This document shows positions 34,688 to 42,993 of a stretch of DNA of 64,000 bases, piece after piece; position 1 is the stretch's first letter, and each line of letters starts with the position of its first letter. This stretch comes from Emergencia timonensis. Its GTDB lineage: Bacteria > Bacillota > Clostridia > Peptostreptococcales > Anaerovoracaceae. Below the pieces are notes generated by a model. The model searched no databases. It was not told the DNA's origin and saw nothing but the letters and a program-made list of their open reading frames with translations. The stretch is from assembly GCF_900086585.1 (NCBI RefSeq), contig NZ_FLKM01000009.1, positions 1,364,001 through 1,428,000 of the forward strand. The letters are read 5' to 3'. The translations under genes and the position numbers were made by a program.

Positions 34688-36052
34688 TTACTCATGAGAA
34701 CTTGTCCTGGCTGGGTGCAGTTCTTTATGAAGCCGCGTCGCCATCAGCGCAGTTACCGCAGCAGTGAGCACGTCAGCGACAGGCTGGGCGTACAGAACGC
34801 CGTTCAGACTCCAGAACACCGGTAAGATGAGGATGACAGGCACAAAACAGATTCCCTGTCTGCAGGCTCCTAGAATACAGCCTTCCTTTGCCTTTCCCAT
34901 GACGAGGAAGAGGAAAGAATAGACCGTGTAGAAGCCGAACAGAATGAAAGAAAGGCCATTTGCACGCAGGGCAGCAGAGCCGATGGCGATCATCTCCCGG
35001 TCTTCTTCTGTAAACATGGACATGATTTCTTTGGAGAAGACTGCTGCGAGGAGACCGTAGATTACGCAAAACGCTGTTGACCACAATATCGAAGTTTTGA
35101 TCGCTTCCTGCAGGCGGTCGATTTTTTTTGCGCCATAGCTGAAACCGGCGATGGGCTGAAATCCTTTTAAAAATCCAAACACGATCAGAGTACCCATAGA
35201 CATGATCTTTGTCACGGGTCCCATGGCGGCTAGAGCAGAACTGCCGAATTCTTTTGCTGCATCGTTGATCATACTGATGGAAAGACTGGTTAAAAGCTGA
35301 AAGAGCAGTGTAGGGATTCCGATTTTTAGTATTTCAGACATGATTTCTCTTGAAAAACAGCACTCTTTGATGTGAAAGCTGAAAATGCTTTTCTTTCGCA
35401 GAATATAAATGATATAGATTATGGTGGAAACAATCTGTGAGATAGCAGTGGCAATGGCTGCACCAGCTACACCGAAGTCCAGCACATAGATAAACAACGG
35501 GTCCAGCAGTACGTTTAATATTGCGCCTGTCATCAATGCGCACATGGCTGTTTTCGCGGCGCCTTCACTGGAGACGATATTATTCATAGTAACATTGAAG
35601 ACATTAAAAATAGAGAAAATGATATAGATGCGCGTATAAGCGGTGGCATAAGGCATGACGCTGTTTATGGCACCGATCCCCTTCAGGATGGGATTTAAAA
35701 AGATAATGGAACCGAGAATGATGATGGCTCCAACGACAATACTGCAGTAAATGGCAGTGCTGGCTGCTTTGTCCGCAGTCTCGTGATCTCCGCGTCCAAG
35801 GAGCCTGGAAAGATAAGCTGCAGCGCCGTTCCCAAATAATAGTCCTAATCCTACGATAACCTGCCCCAGGGGGAAGGCTACGGTGACTGCTCCCATTTGA
35901 TCGGTACCTAATCCCCCCACAAAGTAAGTGTCAGCCAGATTATATAGTGCGTTGACAAGCATTCCGATCATGGTTGGCACTCCCATTGCCAGCAAAGCCT
36001 TTGATATGGGGGCACTGCCCAGCAACTCCATTTTTTTCTTTTGTTCATTCAT
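34688..36052 (-). CDS. MATE family multidrug efflux transporter
   Basis: The 454-residue protein has twelve predicted membrane helices in two related halves and the MATE start pattern (L-L-G-S-A-P-I-S-K-A-L-L-A-M-G-V-P-T-M-I-G-M-L-V-N). Such exporters use Na+ or H+ gradients to remove cationic drugs or metabolites. AAGGAG precedes the ATG at 36052; the upstream ATG at 36076 lacks a site. It is divergent from a PadR regulator, and two palindromes lie between them, so it is probably repressed by that PadR until an effector appears. Confidence 0.9.
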   Translation of the reverse strand: MNEQKKKMELLGSAPISKALLAMGVPTMIGMLVNALYNLADTYFVGGLGTDQMGAVTVAFPLGQVIVGLGLLFGNGAAAYLSRLLGRGDHETADKAASTAIYCSIVVGAIIILGSIIFLNPILKGIGAINSVMPYATAYTRIYIIFSIFNVFNVTMNNIVSSEGAAKTAMCALMTGAILNVLLDPLFIYVLDFGVAGAAIATAISQIVSTIIYIIYILRKKSIFSFHIKECCFSREIMSEILKIGIPTLLFQLLTSLSISMINDAAKEFGSSALAAMGPVTKIMSMGTLIVFGFLKGFQPIAGFSYGAKKIDRLQEAIKTSILWSTAFCVIYGLLAAVFSKEIMSMFTEEDREMIAIGSAALRANGLSFILFGFYTVYSFLFLVMGKAKEGCILGACRQGICFVPVILILPVFWSLNGVLYAQPVADVLTAAVTALMATRLHKELHPARTSSHE

Positions 36053-36091
36053 AGTAAAACTCCTTCCTATTGACATGAGGTGTAATTTATA

Positions 36092-36110
36092 TTACTATAG
36101 TTTATAGTAA
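36092..36110. promoter_or_regulatory. PadR operator 1 (candidate)
   Basis: TTACTATA-GTT-TATAGTAA: 8-bp perfect inverted repeat, 3-bp spacer, on the MATE side of the divergent intergenic region. Confidence 0.7.
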
Positions 36111-36129
36111 CGGAATCATGTGGCATATA

Positions 36130-36148
36130 CTACTATAAATTATAGTAG
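36130..36148. promoter_or_regulatory. PadR operator 2 (candidate)
   Basis: CTACTATA-AAT-TATAGTAG: same core ACTATA-N3-TATAGT as operator 1, centres 38 bp apart, on the padR side. The pair suggests joint control of both genes. Confidence 0.7.
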
Positions 36149-36175
36149 ATGTCAAGAGGGAAAAAGGAGGCTGTG

Positions 36176-36691
36176 ATGGCAACGATTGATTTGATTGTGC
36201 TGGGAATATTGAAAAAAGAAGCTTTGAGTGCATATGACATTCAAAAATTGGTGGAATATCGAAATATCTCTAAGTGGGTGAAGATCAGTACCCCTTCGAT
36301 TTACAAGAAGGTGATTCAACTGGAGGGCAAGGGATACATCAAAAGTGATATCAAAGAAGGAAAGATGGCAGAGAAGGCCGTCTATTCATTGACAGATGCC
36401 GGGGATAAAGAATTTCAGCGACTGATGCTGGAAATCGCATCCAAGCCTATTCGTATTTTTTTGGACTTTAACGCTGTCATCGTCAATCTGACCAGCCTGC
36501 CTCCAGAGGAGCAAGGGACGTGCCTGGATCATATTGAGGATAACGTTAAAACGTTAAAATCATATATCGAAGAAAACATCAACAGAAAAGAAGGGCTGAC
36601 GGAAATCCCAGAAACAGGCATGGCTGTTTTAAAGCAGCAATTCATATTGGCAGAAGCAATCGAAACCTGGATTGCTTCTCTGAGAGATTGA
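36176..36691 (+). CDS. PadR family transcriptional regulator
   Basis: The 171-residue protein has a PadR winged helix at the N-terminus (I-D-L-I-V-L-G-I-L-K-K-E-A-L-S-A-Y-D-I-Q, then S-T-P-S-I-Y-K-K-V-I-Q-L-E-x-K-G-Y-I) and a helical C-terminal dimer domain, as in the longer PadR group. It is likely the repressor of the divergent MATE exporter and of itself, acting at the two ACTATA-N3-TATAGT palindromes. The start is ATG 36176 with AAAGGAGG; an earlier frame start at 36149 would overlap operator 2. Confidence 0.88.
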   Translation: MATIDLIVLGILKKEALSAYDIQKLVEYRNISKWVKISTPSIYKKVIQLEGKGYIKSDIKEGKMAEKAVYSLTDAGDKEFQRLMLEIASKPIRIFLDFNAVIVNLTSLPPEEQGTCLDHIEDNVKTLKSYIEENINRKEGLTEIPETGMAVLKQQFILAEAIETWIASLRD

Positions 36692-36791
36692 TAATTGCAG
36701 GAGCACTTTTTTTGTGATAGACTAGAAATATAAATCTTATTCGATATTTTGCCTAATAACGAATTATAGACATGTTAAGAATGAGGCTGTC

Positions 36792-37994
36792 ATGACTGGA
36801 TATAGACCCCAAGGCAATCATAATGATATTAGAGAACAGAGGCTTTTAAGAGAAATGAAAGCCTTTGCTTATACTGCAAATGTTCCTGTTACGCTATATG
36901 ATAACAATATGAATATTTTATGGGAATGCCGGCCGGAACTTAAAATTTGCACCATGTTTCTGGCCCATGATATTCGAAACAATCAATGCAATGAGAACCT
37001 GAAGGATGCCATTGCAACAGCAGAAAGTCTCAACGAACCATATGTCTTCATGTGCGCATCCAGACTGACGCAAATTGCATATCCGGTGAAGATAGAAAAT
37101 TCTCTGAAGGGAACCATGATTGCAGGACCAATCATAATGGGAAAAAATCGAGAAAATGCTCTGAAACATATTTTTGAAAATCTGCCGGATTATAGGACTC
37201 ACATCAATGAGCTTCTCGAAATCATTGAAGCAAACCCGATCAGGACTACTTTGGAAGTTTCGTGCATCTATGAGGTGTTTTGTGATTGTATCTTCGCCCA
37301 TAATTTGATGGAGAACAGTCAGCCCTCAGGAGATGCGGCTATCGATGACCTGCTGCAGTCCCTTCAAAAGCGAGACTTGTCAAGTGCCGTGGCAGCGATG
37401 GATATTATCTTTCAACATGCCTATATCGCAAACGGGGGGAAATTAAATCTGATCAAAGTGTACCTGTCAGACTACATTGCTTCTTTACCAAAGCAGACGC
37501 TGCAAAATTATGTCTTTACAGAAGGTTATGAAACCCTGTTAAGTGAACTTAAGGGTGCGGCAACGGCCGAGAAAGTTCACGATATATGCAGGAAAATTGC
37601 CGCGTTTATGACAGATGATGACGATCGCCATCCGCAATACAAAGGATCGTCCCATGTCATTGAAGAGACGATTTTGTATCTGGAAGAACACTATGCAGAT
37701 GATATCGAGTTAAAAGGAATAGCAGATCAGGTTCATGTCAACACTTCCTATTTGTCTTCTCTATTCAAAAAAGAAACATCCATGACCTTTTCGCAGTACC
37801 TGAATATGATTAGATTGAATCAAAGTGTCAAATTATTGAAAACGACTGATCTGCCATTAGAACAGGTTGCAAAACGCTGTGGATTTGCCAGTCAGAGTTA
37901 CTACATCAGAGCTTTTAAACTGCATTATAAGGAAACGCCTGGTAAATATCGGCGGGATTTTAAGGATAAAAGTAAAAGGGAGAGGTTATTATGA
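36792..37994 (+). CDS. AraC family regulator with PocR-type sensory domain
   Basis: The 400-residue regulator has an N-terminal PocR-like ligand domain (about residues 20-150; cysteines in I-C-T-M-F, N-Q-C-N and F-M-C-A-S) and a C-terminal AraC double helix-turn-helix (about 295-392: I-A-D-Q-V-H-V-N-T-S-Y-L-S-S-L-F-K-K, then C-G-F-A-S-Q-S-Y-Y-I-R-A-F-K). PocR domains sense small hydrocarbon or amine ligands in known regulators. It overlaps the next regulator by 4 bp and precedes the methyltransferase operon, so it probably activates that operon in response to its substrate. Confidence 0.85.
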   Translation: MTGYRPQGNHNDIREQRLLREMKAFAYTANVPVTLYDNNMNILWECRPELKICTMFLAHDIRNNQCNENLKDAIATAESLNEPYVFMCASRLTQIAYPVKIENSLKGTMIAGPIIMGKNRENALKHIFENLPDYRTHINELLEIIEANPIRTTLEVSCIYEVFCDCIFAHNLMENSQPSGDAAIDDLLQSLQKRDLSSAVAAMDIIFQHAYIANGGKLNLIKVYLSDYIASLPKQTLQNYVFTEGYETLLSELKGAATAEKVHDICRKIAAFMTDDDDRHPQYKGSSHVIEETILYLEEHYADDIELKGIADQVHVNTSYLSSLFKKETSMTFSQYLNMIRLNQSVKLLKTTDLPLEQVAKRCGFASQSYYIRAFKLHYKETPGKYRRDFKDKSKRERLL

Positions 37995-39115
37995 TTTCAG
38001 CTAAGATCAAAAACAGTTTTTACGACGGGGTGCGAACCGTTATTTTTCACAAATCGGAACTTGTAGAAACGATTGCAAGCCTGCACAGCTTATATGCCGA
38101 AAAGAGTGAAAAACTTCACAGTTTAAAAAACCTGGAAGAGAAATTAGATAACCTGGATCCAGGTGTCAAATATAGCTTATGGAAGTACGGAGAAAGCTAT
38201 GCAGGATGGCTTCTGATCATGGATATCGCAACCTACATATCTTGTATGCATTACGAAGAGACTGGCGAGACCTATCTGACTTTTGAGGCGGCAATGAAAG
38301 AATACGACAAGATCGATCTGGTCACTTACTTGAATATCTTCCTGGGCATGCCGGCTTTGGGATACGAACGCAGTGATGCGGTTCGATGGCTTGAAAACCC
38401 AGATACGATGTCATCAAAAGATATCAAGACAATAGGACAATACATCGCCCAGAAAGACGTGAGGATATTTATTAAAAATATAAAAGAATTGAAGGACGAT
38501 TTGCGAGATTTGCTGACAATCTATTGGAACGATGTTTTTCAGTCTGTTTGGCGTGACATAGAACTGAGCCTGGATAAGACAATCGATTCTGCAAATTACG
38601 AATGCGGCCTTTTGGGCGATGTAACGCAATATATCGCCAATGTACACAGCAGCATAAAGGTATCGAAAGGAACAATCTTTATTCAAAAGGATGTTCCCTA
38701 TATGATAGACTTGGATCATGTGAAAAAAGTTCATGTTTTCCCATCCACCTTTTCAGGAGAAGAGTTACTGATAGACACCTTTGACGAATCGCTGGTGATT
38801 TACTATAATTTGAATTTAATGGATTCGAAATATGTAGGGCAGCAGGGGAAGGAACTATGCAAAATATTCAAGGCTCTGGGTGATGATACGAGACTGAAAA
38901 TAGCAAAGATATTGTGGGGAGCGCCTGCAACCACTCAATATCTGGCGGGAATGCTGGGAATGGCGCCAAGTACCGTGTCTACACATCTCAAAGTGATGAA
39001 GGCGGCAGGACTATTAACAAATAAGGCGATCAAAAAGTTCGTTTATTATGAAGTCAATCAAGAAGCCTTAGTGCAGTTAGGGGAGCAGCTAGTTCGTTAT
39101 TTCAAGGAATCGTAA
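37991..39115 (+). CDS. ArsR-type winged-helix regulator with large N-terminal domain
   Basis: The 374-residue protein has a ~280-residue N-terminal region with no metal-site pattern that I recognise (DUF5937-like at best) and a C-terminal ArsR winged helix (about 285-370: I-F-K-A-L-G-D-D-T-R-L-K-I-A-K-I-L, then S-T-V-S-T-H-L-K-V-M-K-A-A-G-L-L). ATG overlaps the AraC stop (ATGA), so the two regulators are made together. A strong terminator follows, and the methyltransferase operon starts at its own promoter. The palindrome inside that promoter could be this protein's binding site (inference). Confidence 0.78.
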   Translation: MISAKIKNSFYDGVRTVIFHKSELVETIASLHSLYAEKSEKLHSLKNLEEKLDNLDPGVKYSLWKYGESYAGWLLIMDIATYISCMHYEETGETYLTFEAAMKEYDKIDLVTYLNIFLGMPALGYERSDAVRWLENPDTMSSKDIKTIGQYIAQKDVRIFIKNIKELKDDLRDLLTIYWNDVFQSVWRDIELSLDKTIDSANYECGLLGDVTQYIANVHSSIKVSKGTIFIQKDVPYMIDLDHVKKVHVFPSTFSGEELLIDTFDESLVIYYNLNLMDSKYVGQQGKELCKIFKALGDDTRLKIAKILWGAPATTQYLAGMLGMAPSTVSTHLKVMKAAGLLTNKAIKKFVYYEVNQEALVQLGEQLVRYFKES

Positions 39116-39131
39116 AAATTAGTATAGGACA

Positions 39132-39180
39132 AAAATAAGTGCAATTTAACGTCTGAAATGGCTTAAATTGCACTTATTTT
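39132..39180. terminator. Terminator after the regulator pair
   Basis: AAAATAAGTGCAATTTAA and TTAAATTGCACTTATTTT pair perfectly over 18 bp with a 13-base loop and A/T-rich flanks. Confidence 0.9.
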
Positions 39181-39262
39181 ATGTGCAGGTGAGAGACTAT
39201 CAGGCTGCATAAATATAGATAGAGTGAAATTGTGAAAATATTTCGGCAAATCTGATATCGCG

Positions 39263-39291
39263 TTGACTTTGTACTGCCAAAGTGGTAGAAT
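39263..39291 (+). promoter_or_regulatory. Promoter with internal operator for the methyltransferase operon
   Basis: TTGACT (39263-39268), 17-bp spacer, TAGAAT (39286-39291). A perfect inverted repeat ACTTTG-TACTGC-CAAAGT (39266-39283) overlaps the -35 and fills the spacer, the classical place for a repressor. Confidence 0.75.
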
Positions 39292-39305
39292 ATTCACAAC
39301 TTAAA

Positions 39306-39333
39306 GATTCGATGATTCAAAAAATGTCGAATC
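39306..39333. promoter_or_regulatory. Inverted repeat in leader of methyltransferase operon
   Basis: GATTCGA (39306-39312) and TCGAATC (39327-39333) are perfect inverted repeats with a 14-bp spacer, just after the expected transcription start. It may be a second operator or a leader hairpin. Confidence 0.5.
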
Positions 39334-39370
39334 AAAAAATGGAAGTTAAAATAACAAAGGAGGCACACTT

Positions 39371-40822
39371 ATGATAAAGTTTGATGCAGACAGTGCCATA
39401 GGCAGGTTTGAAAGATGGAGTGACGAGGAAAAACAGATGATACATAAAACCTCAATCAAGATTCTTTCGGAAATAGGTATGCATGTATTCCATCAGGAGG
39501 CCAGAAGTCTTCTTCAGGATGCTGGCGCTGTAGTTGATGGAAATTTAGTAAAGGTTCCGGAACGTATGGTAGATGAGGCGCTGAGAAGTGCCCCATCAAA
39601 GTATTCTATCTATAACGTCGATGGATCAGAGGCGTTCTGCCTTGCACCCAATGTGGTCACCTTCGGAACAGGAACGGATATGCCGGAATTTATTGACCTA
39701 TATTCAGGTGAGATCAGGCCAGGCAGGCTGGAGGACTGTGAAAACGCTGCAAAGATTGCTGAGCATTGTAAATCCATAGACTGGCTGGCTCCCTATGCTC
39801 TGGCTAATGATAAAAATCCAAGGACAGCAGATGTACACCATTATAAAGCCATGCGCAAGTATTGCAGCAAACCAATCCTCACTCTGGCTACAGATCCTTA
39901 TAGTCTGCAGGGCATTATCGATATGGCGGCGGCCCAGGCCGGAGGTTATGAACAATTAAAGGCGAAACCGACATTTGTGCACTACGCGGAACCGATTTCC
40001 CCTTTGCAGCATTCTGAGGAGTCTTTGGGAAAATTGCTTCTCTGTGCGGAGTACGGCATCCCAGTTACTTATACGGCAGGTATCACCGCAGGTGCTACCG
40101 GTCCCGTGACGCTGGCAGGCACTTTGGCAGTGGGCAGTGCGGAGTGTCTGATGGGGCTGGTGATTCACCAGCTGAAAGCGCCGGGGGCGCCATTCATGTA
40201 TGGAATAGAAGCTTCCATCATGGATATGAAAACCACAGTATGCATGTACGGCGGACCAGAGTACGGGCTCATGAATTCCTTTGTTGGTGAAATGGGCAGA
40301 TTTTATCAGTTACCGACTTTCGGCATTTCCGGCGCTACGGACGCAAACCAGATCGATTTTCAGATGGGCGCGGAAATGATCTACAGCATGATGACCGCCA
40401 TTTACGGCAGACAAAACTTTGTCCATGACAACGGCTATATGGGAATCGGCCAAATGGGCTGTCTGCAATCGATTCTTGCGGCCAATGAGTTACTGACTTT
40501 TGCGAAGCGTTATGCGCAGGATATAGAGATTACAGAGGAAAGCATCGGTTACGATCTGATTAAGAAAATCGGTATCGGCGGCAATTATCTGCAGACAAAG
40601 GAAACCGCGAGAAAGTTCAGAAAGGAATTCTATTTACCAGAATTTCTCAACCGCAAAAGAAATGTGGCGTGGATTGCAGACGGCTGTCCGAATATTCCTG
40701 ATCAGTTGACGGCCAAAGCAAAAGAAATCATCGAAGGGGATGTACCGACTTTTATTTCGGACGAATTAGAGGCAAAATTTGACGCCATCATAGAAGAACA
40801 CGAATCATATTATTTCACTTAA
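39371..40822 (+). CDS. MttB-family (trimethylamine methyltransferase-like) protein 1, non-pyrrolysine
   Basis: The 483-residue protein has the MttB superfamily TIM-barrel pattern (F-G-T-G-T-D-M-P, Y-C-S-K-P-I-L-T, A-E-P-I-S-P-L, L-L-C-A-E-Y-G-I-P, A-G-A-T-G-P-V-T-L). The frame is continuous with no internal TAG, so it is not the pyrrolysine-containing trimethylamine enzyme. Non-Pyl relatives (MtgB, MtpB, MtcB) move a methyl group from quaternary amines such as glycine betaine, proline betaine or carnitine to a corrinoid protein. A corrinoid protein is encoded two genes downstream. Substrate unknown. Confidence 0.9.
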   Translation: MIKFDADSAIGRFERWSDEEKQMIHKTSIKILSEIGMHVFHQEARSLLQDAGAVVDGNLVKVPERMVDEALRSAPSKYSIYNVDGSEAFCLAPNVVTFGTGTDMPEFIDLYSGEIRPGRLEDCENAAKIAEHCKSIDWLAPYALANDKNPRTADVHHYKAMRKYCSKPILTLATDPYSLQGIIDMAAAQAGGYEQLKAKPTFVHYAEPISPLQHSEESLGKLLLCAEYGIPVTYTAGITAGATGPVTLAGTLAVGSAECLMGLVIHQLKAPGAPFMYGIEASIMDMKTTVCMYGGPEYGLMNSFVGEMGRFYQLPTFGISGATDANQIDFQMGAEMIYSMMTAIYGRQNFVHDNGYMGIGQMGCLQSILAANELLTFAKRYAQDIEITEESIGYDLIKKIGIGGNYLQTKETARKFRKEFYLPEFLNRKRNVAWIADGCPNIPDQLTAKAKEIIEGDVPTFISDELEAKFDAIIEEHESYYFT

Positions 40823-40868
40823 CCACAAATAAAAAAATAGATTTCACACACGAAAGGAGATTGAAAAT

Positions 40869-42332
40869 ATGTATGTAAATCAAACGGGAAATTTCACTCA
40901 CGATTTTAAGATGTGTTCTTATGAACAGCTGACACGTCTTCACAATGCAAGCTTAGAGGTGCTGGAGCGGACAGGAGTGAAAATTTATGAAGAAACTGCG
41001 CTGAAAATTCTGGCAGAAGGCGGCGCCTATGTGGACTTTGATGAAAAGGTGGTCAGAATACCGGCGGCTATGGTAAAAGCGGCCATCCAATCTGCACCAT
41101 CCAGAATCGTCGTTGCAAATCCACAAGGCAAGAGAAGCCTGTTCCTGGAAAGAAACAATGTGTATTTTGGAACCGGCACAGATCTTCCTACTCATATGGA
41201 TCCATATACAAAGGAAGTCAGGCCGACGATGCTGAAAGACGTAGAAAACATTGCAAAAGTGGTGGACAAAGCAGATAATTTTGCTTATGTATCAAACCAG
41301 GGGCTGGCCCAGGATATCCCGCAGCATCTTCACGACATGATTACTCTGAAAACCATGAGAACCTACTGCAGTAAACCGAATCTCTGCACGGCGACGGACA
41401 AAGGGAATTTAATGGCTTTGATCGACATGTGTGCTGAGATGGCAGGCGGTTACGATGAGCTGAGACGGAATCCGACATTGATGCTTTACAATGAGCCGGT
41501 TTCCCCGTTGATGAACAGTGAGGAGGCAATCCAGAAGCTGATGCTCTGTGCCGAGTATGGGATCCCGACGACTTATGCATCAGGCGGTGTGTCGGGGGGA
41601 ACCTCTCCCGTTACATTATCCGGCTCCATCGTATGCAGTAATGCAGAGTGCTTAGCCGGCTTAGTCCTCCATCAGTTAGTCAAGAAAGGCGCTCCATTTA
41701 TTTACGGTTACATCTTCGGAGCCATGGATATGATGACCACCATGAATGTTTACGGCGGACCGGAACTGGGCATGGTGCACGCTGTAATGGCGGATCTGGC
41801 AAAATATTATGATCTGCCTGTATATGGGACATCAGGCTGTACCGACGCCCTGGAGGTTGACGCTCAGGCCGGTACAGAGGCAATGTACAGCATCATGTGC
41901 GCGGCACTTTCTGGAGAAAATCTGGTTCACGACAATGCCTATACCGGAGTCGGCGCCATCGGAAATCTGTCCATGATTCTATTGGTGGATGAACAGATCA
42001 GTTTTGCAAAGCGATTCGTTCAGGGAATCAACTATGATGAAGAGTCCCTCGCCATTGACCTGATCGACAAGGTGAGCTACGGCGGCGCCTATGTATCACA
42101 GAAGCATACGGCAAAGAACTTCAGAAATGAGGTATTCTACCCTAAGTTCTTCAACCGAAAACAGTATCTGGCATGGGAAAGCGAAGGCGGCCTCAGCCTG
42201 AACGAGAAGTTGGACAATGCAGTAAAGACGATCATTGAGGAAGAGGAGTACAGTTATATCGACGAGCGTACTGCCAAAGTCTTTGACGAAATCATCAAAG
42301 ACAGAGCGAAAGAGTTGGCGATCGAGTATTAA
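40869..42332 (+). CDS. MttB-family methyltransferase-like protein 2, non-pyrrolysine
   Basis: This 487-residue paralogue of the preceding gene shares its barrel motifs (F-G-T-G-T-D-L-P, Y-C-S-K-P-N-L, N-E-P-V-S-P-L, L-M-C-A-E-Y-G-I-P, G-G-T-S-P-V-T-L) but is roughly half identical by eye and differs in the substrate-side loops (Q-G-L-A-Q-D against Y-A-L-A-N-D). It too lacks an internal amber codon. Two unlike copies in one operon suggest two successive demethylations, two substrates or a heteromer. It lies 46 bp after copy 1 with AAGGAGA, and the corrinoid protein follows after 13 bp. Confidence 0.9.
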   Translation: MYVNQTGNFTHDFKMCSYEQLTRLHNASLEVLERTGVKIYEETALKILAEGGAYVDFDEKVVRIPAAMVKAAIQSAPSRIVVANPQGKRSLFLERNNVYFGTGTDLPTHMDPYTKEVRPTMLKDVENIAKVVDKADNFAYVSNQGLAQDIPQHLHDMITLKTMRTYCSKPNLCTATDKGNLMALIDMCAEMAGGYDELRRNPTLMLYNEPVSPLMNSEEAIQKLMLCAEYGIPTTYASGGVSGGTSPVTLSGSIVCSNAECLAGLVLHQLVKKGAPFIYGYIFGAMDMMTTMNVYGGPELGMVHAVMADLAKYYDLPVYGTSGCTDALEVDAQAGTEAMYSIMCAALSGENLVHDNAYTGVGAIGNLSMILLVDEQISFAKRFVQGINYDEESLAIDLIDKVSYGGAYVSQKHTAKNFRNEVFYPKFFNRKQYLAWESEGGLSLNEKLDNAVKTIIEEEEYSYIDERTAKVFDEIIKDRAKELAIEY

Positions 42333-42345
42333 AAGGAGGAGACAA

Positions 42346-42972
42346 ATGTTATTAGAAAAGATTGGAAACGCAGTTTTAGAGGGCGATGATGAGGTTGTTT
42401 GTGAATTGGTAGAAAAGGCGTTGGCAGAAGGTACAAAGCCGCTGGATGTCTTGGAACAGGGCCTGGTACCGGGAATGGACGAGGTCGGAAAACTGTTTAA
42501 GACTGGAGAGATGTTTGTACCGGAAGTATTGATGGCTGCAAATGCCATGCAGGCGGGAAATGATATTCTGAAGCCGCTCATGGTTGGCGAAACCCGAGAA
42601 ATGAAAGGAAAAATCATCATAGGCACAGTAAAAGGCGACTTGCATGACATCGGAAAGAAGATTGTGGGCATGATGTTGGAAGGCGCAGGGTATGAGGTGA
42701 TCGACCTTGGAATCGATGTCACCCCAGAAAGATTCCTGGGCGCGCTCGACGAGACCCAGGCTGACTGTGTAGGAATGTCCGCCATGCTGACCACGACGAT
42801 GACAGTGATGGATGAAGTAGCTGCGGCAATAAAGGCTGATCCTAAGTATGCTGATGTGAAGATCATGATCGGAGGAGCACCTGTCACAGCGGACTTTGGA
42901 GAAAAAATCGGCGCAAAATTCTCCTATGATGCAGCTTCTGCTGTAGACCTGGCCAACGAATTGATGGCGTAA
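42346..42972 (+). CDS. Methyltransferase cognate corrinoid protein
   Basis: The 208-residue protein has a helical cap domain (residues 1-85, with F-x-P-E-V-L-M-A-A-N-A-M) and a B12-binding Rossmann domain with D-L-H-D-I-G (98-103; His100 is the lower cobalt ligand), then G-M-S-A-M-L-T-T-T and G-G-A-P-V-T. It matches the MtbC/MtqC group that carries methyl groups between an MttB-type enzyme and a THF- or CoM-linked methyltransferase. The start ATG 42346 has AAAGGAGGAG; a longer frame upstream overlaps gene 2 and is not real. The acceptor methyltransferase and the corrinoid-activating ATPase are not in this window. Confidence 0.93.
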   Translation: MLLEKIGNAVLEGDDEVVCELVEKALAEGTKPLDVLEQGLVPGMDEVGKLFKTGEMFVPEVLMAANAMQAGNDILKPLMVGETREMKGKIIIGTVKGDLHDIGKKIVGMMLEGAGYEVIDLGIDVTPERFLGALDETQADCVGMSAMLTTTMTVMDEVAAAIKADPKYADVKIMIGGAPVTADFGEKIGAKFSYDAASAVDLANELMA

Positions 42973-42993
42973 ATTGGAAGGGAAGCGAAAAAA

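Noticed and set aside
34396-34695. 99-codon minus-strand frame downstream of the MATE gene
   Set aside because: It runs through the ilvD terminator hairpin, overlaps the MATE end and has no recognisable domain.
39371-42332. Pyrrolysine (amber readthrough) in the MttB-family genes
   Set aside because: Both frames run full length without an internal TAG, so they are the non-Pyl type.
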